Positions 5,502 to 5,583 of a stretch of 5,583 bases of DNA are shown here, piece after piece (position 1 is the stretch's first letter; each line of letters begins with the position of its first letter). A program made the position numbers and the translations under genes. The stretch lies in assembly GCF_042648365.1 (NCBI RefSeq), contig NZ_JBHRXI010000031.1:1-5583 (forward strand), read 5' to 3'. The stretch is from Lutimaribacter_A marinistellae (GTDB lineage: Bacteria > Pseudomonadota > Alphaproteobacteria > Rhodobacterales > Rhodobacteraceae). Under the pieces are notes generated by a model. The model had not been told where the DNA came from. It searched no databases and saw only the letters and a list, made by a program, of their open reading frames with translations.

Positions 5502-5583
5502 CGGGTCTCTCTCAGTCAAGAGATTTCGGCCAAGCGATTTGGTCCCGCCGACGGGCTATTCCTGCTCGGTCGATCCGCTCGAC

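Overview
The window is dominated by one very large plus-strand gene, about 86% of the sequence, encoding a cysteine-free, Asp/Gly-rich secreted repeat protein of the RTX (calcium-binding, type I secretion) class. The Ig-like repeat style, the C-terminal domain and the GC-rich codon use resemble large RTX proteins of marine Alphaproteobacteria, most likely Rhodobacterales (roseobacter-like). That placement rests on recognised sequence style, not on a search.

Layout. Positions 1-208 are the right-hand end of an IS3-family insertion sequence: the last 34 codons of its DDE transposase (stop at 104-106), then about 100 bp of non-coding terminus ending in a probable right inverted repeat (about 190-208). 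A 148-bp gap follows, with a clear Shine-Dalgarno sequence just before the ATG at 357. The RTX gene runs 357-5150 (1597 aa). The remaining 433 bp hold no confident gene: a weakly supported minus-strand reading frame that looks like the C-terminal remnant of a real protein (5278-5397), and a strong Shine-Dalgarno sequence with an ATG at 5463 that opens only a 12-codon frame.

The large protein is modular. From N to C terminus it has a parallel beta-helix-like domain (about residues 1-245), three Ig-like repeats of exactly 93 residues (257-535), a seven-fold repeated segment that reads like a seven-bladed beta-propeller (about 540-930), a first RTX nonapeptide block (939-1019), three more Ig-like repeats of exactly 93 residues (1073-1351), a second and larger RTX block (1355-1504), and a C-terminal domain ending in DLLI (1505-1597) that probably carries the type I secretion signal. 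The expected biology is unfolded export by an ABC transporter/membrane fusion protein/TolC channel, then calcium-driven folding outside the cell, probably as an adhesin, biofilm or surface-layer protein. No secretion genes are in the window, so partners and substrate cannot be named.
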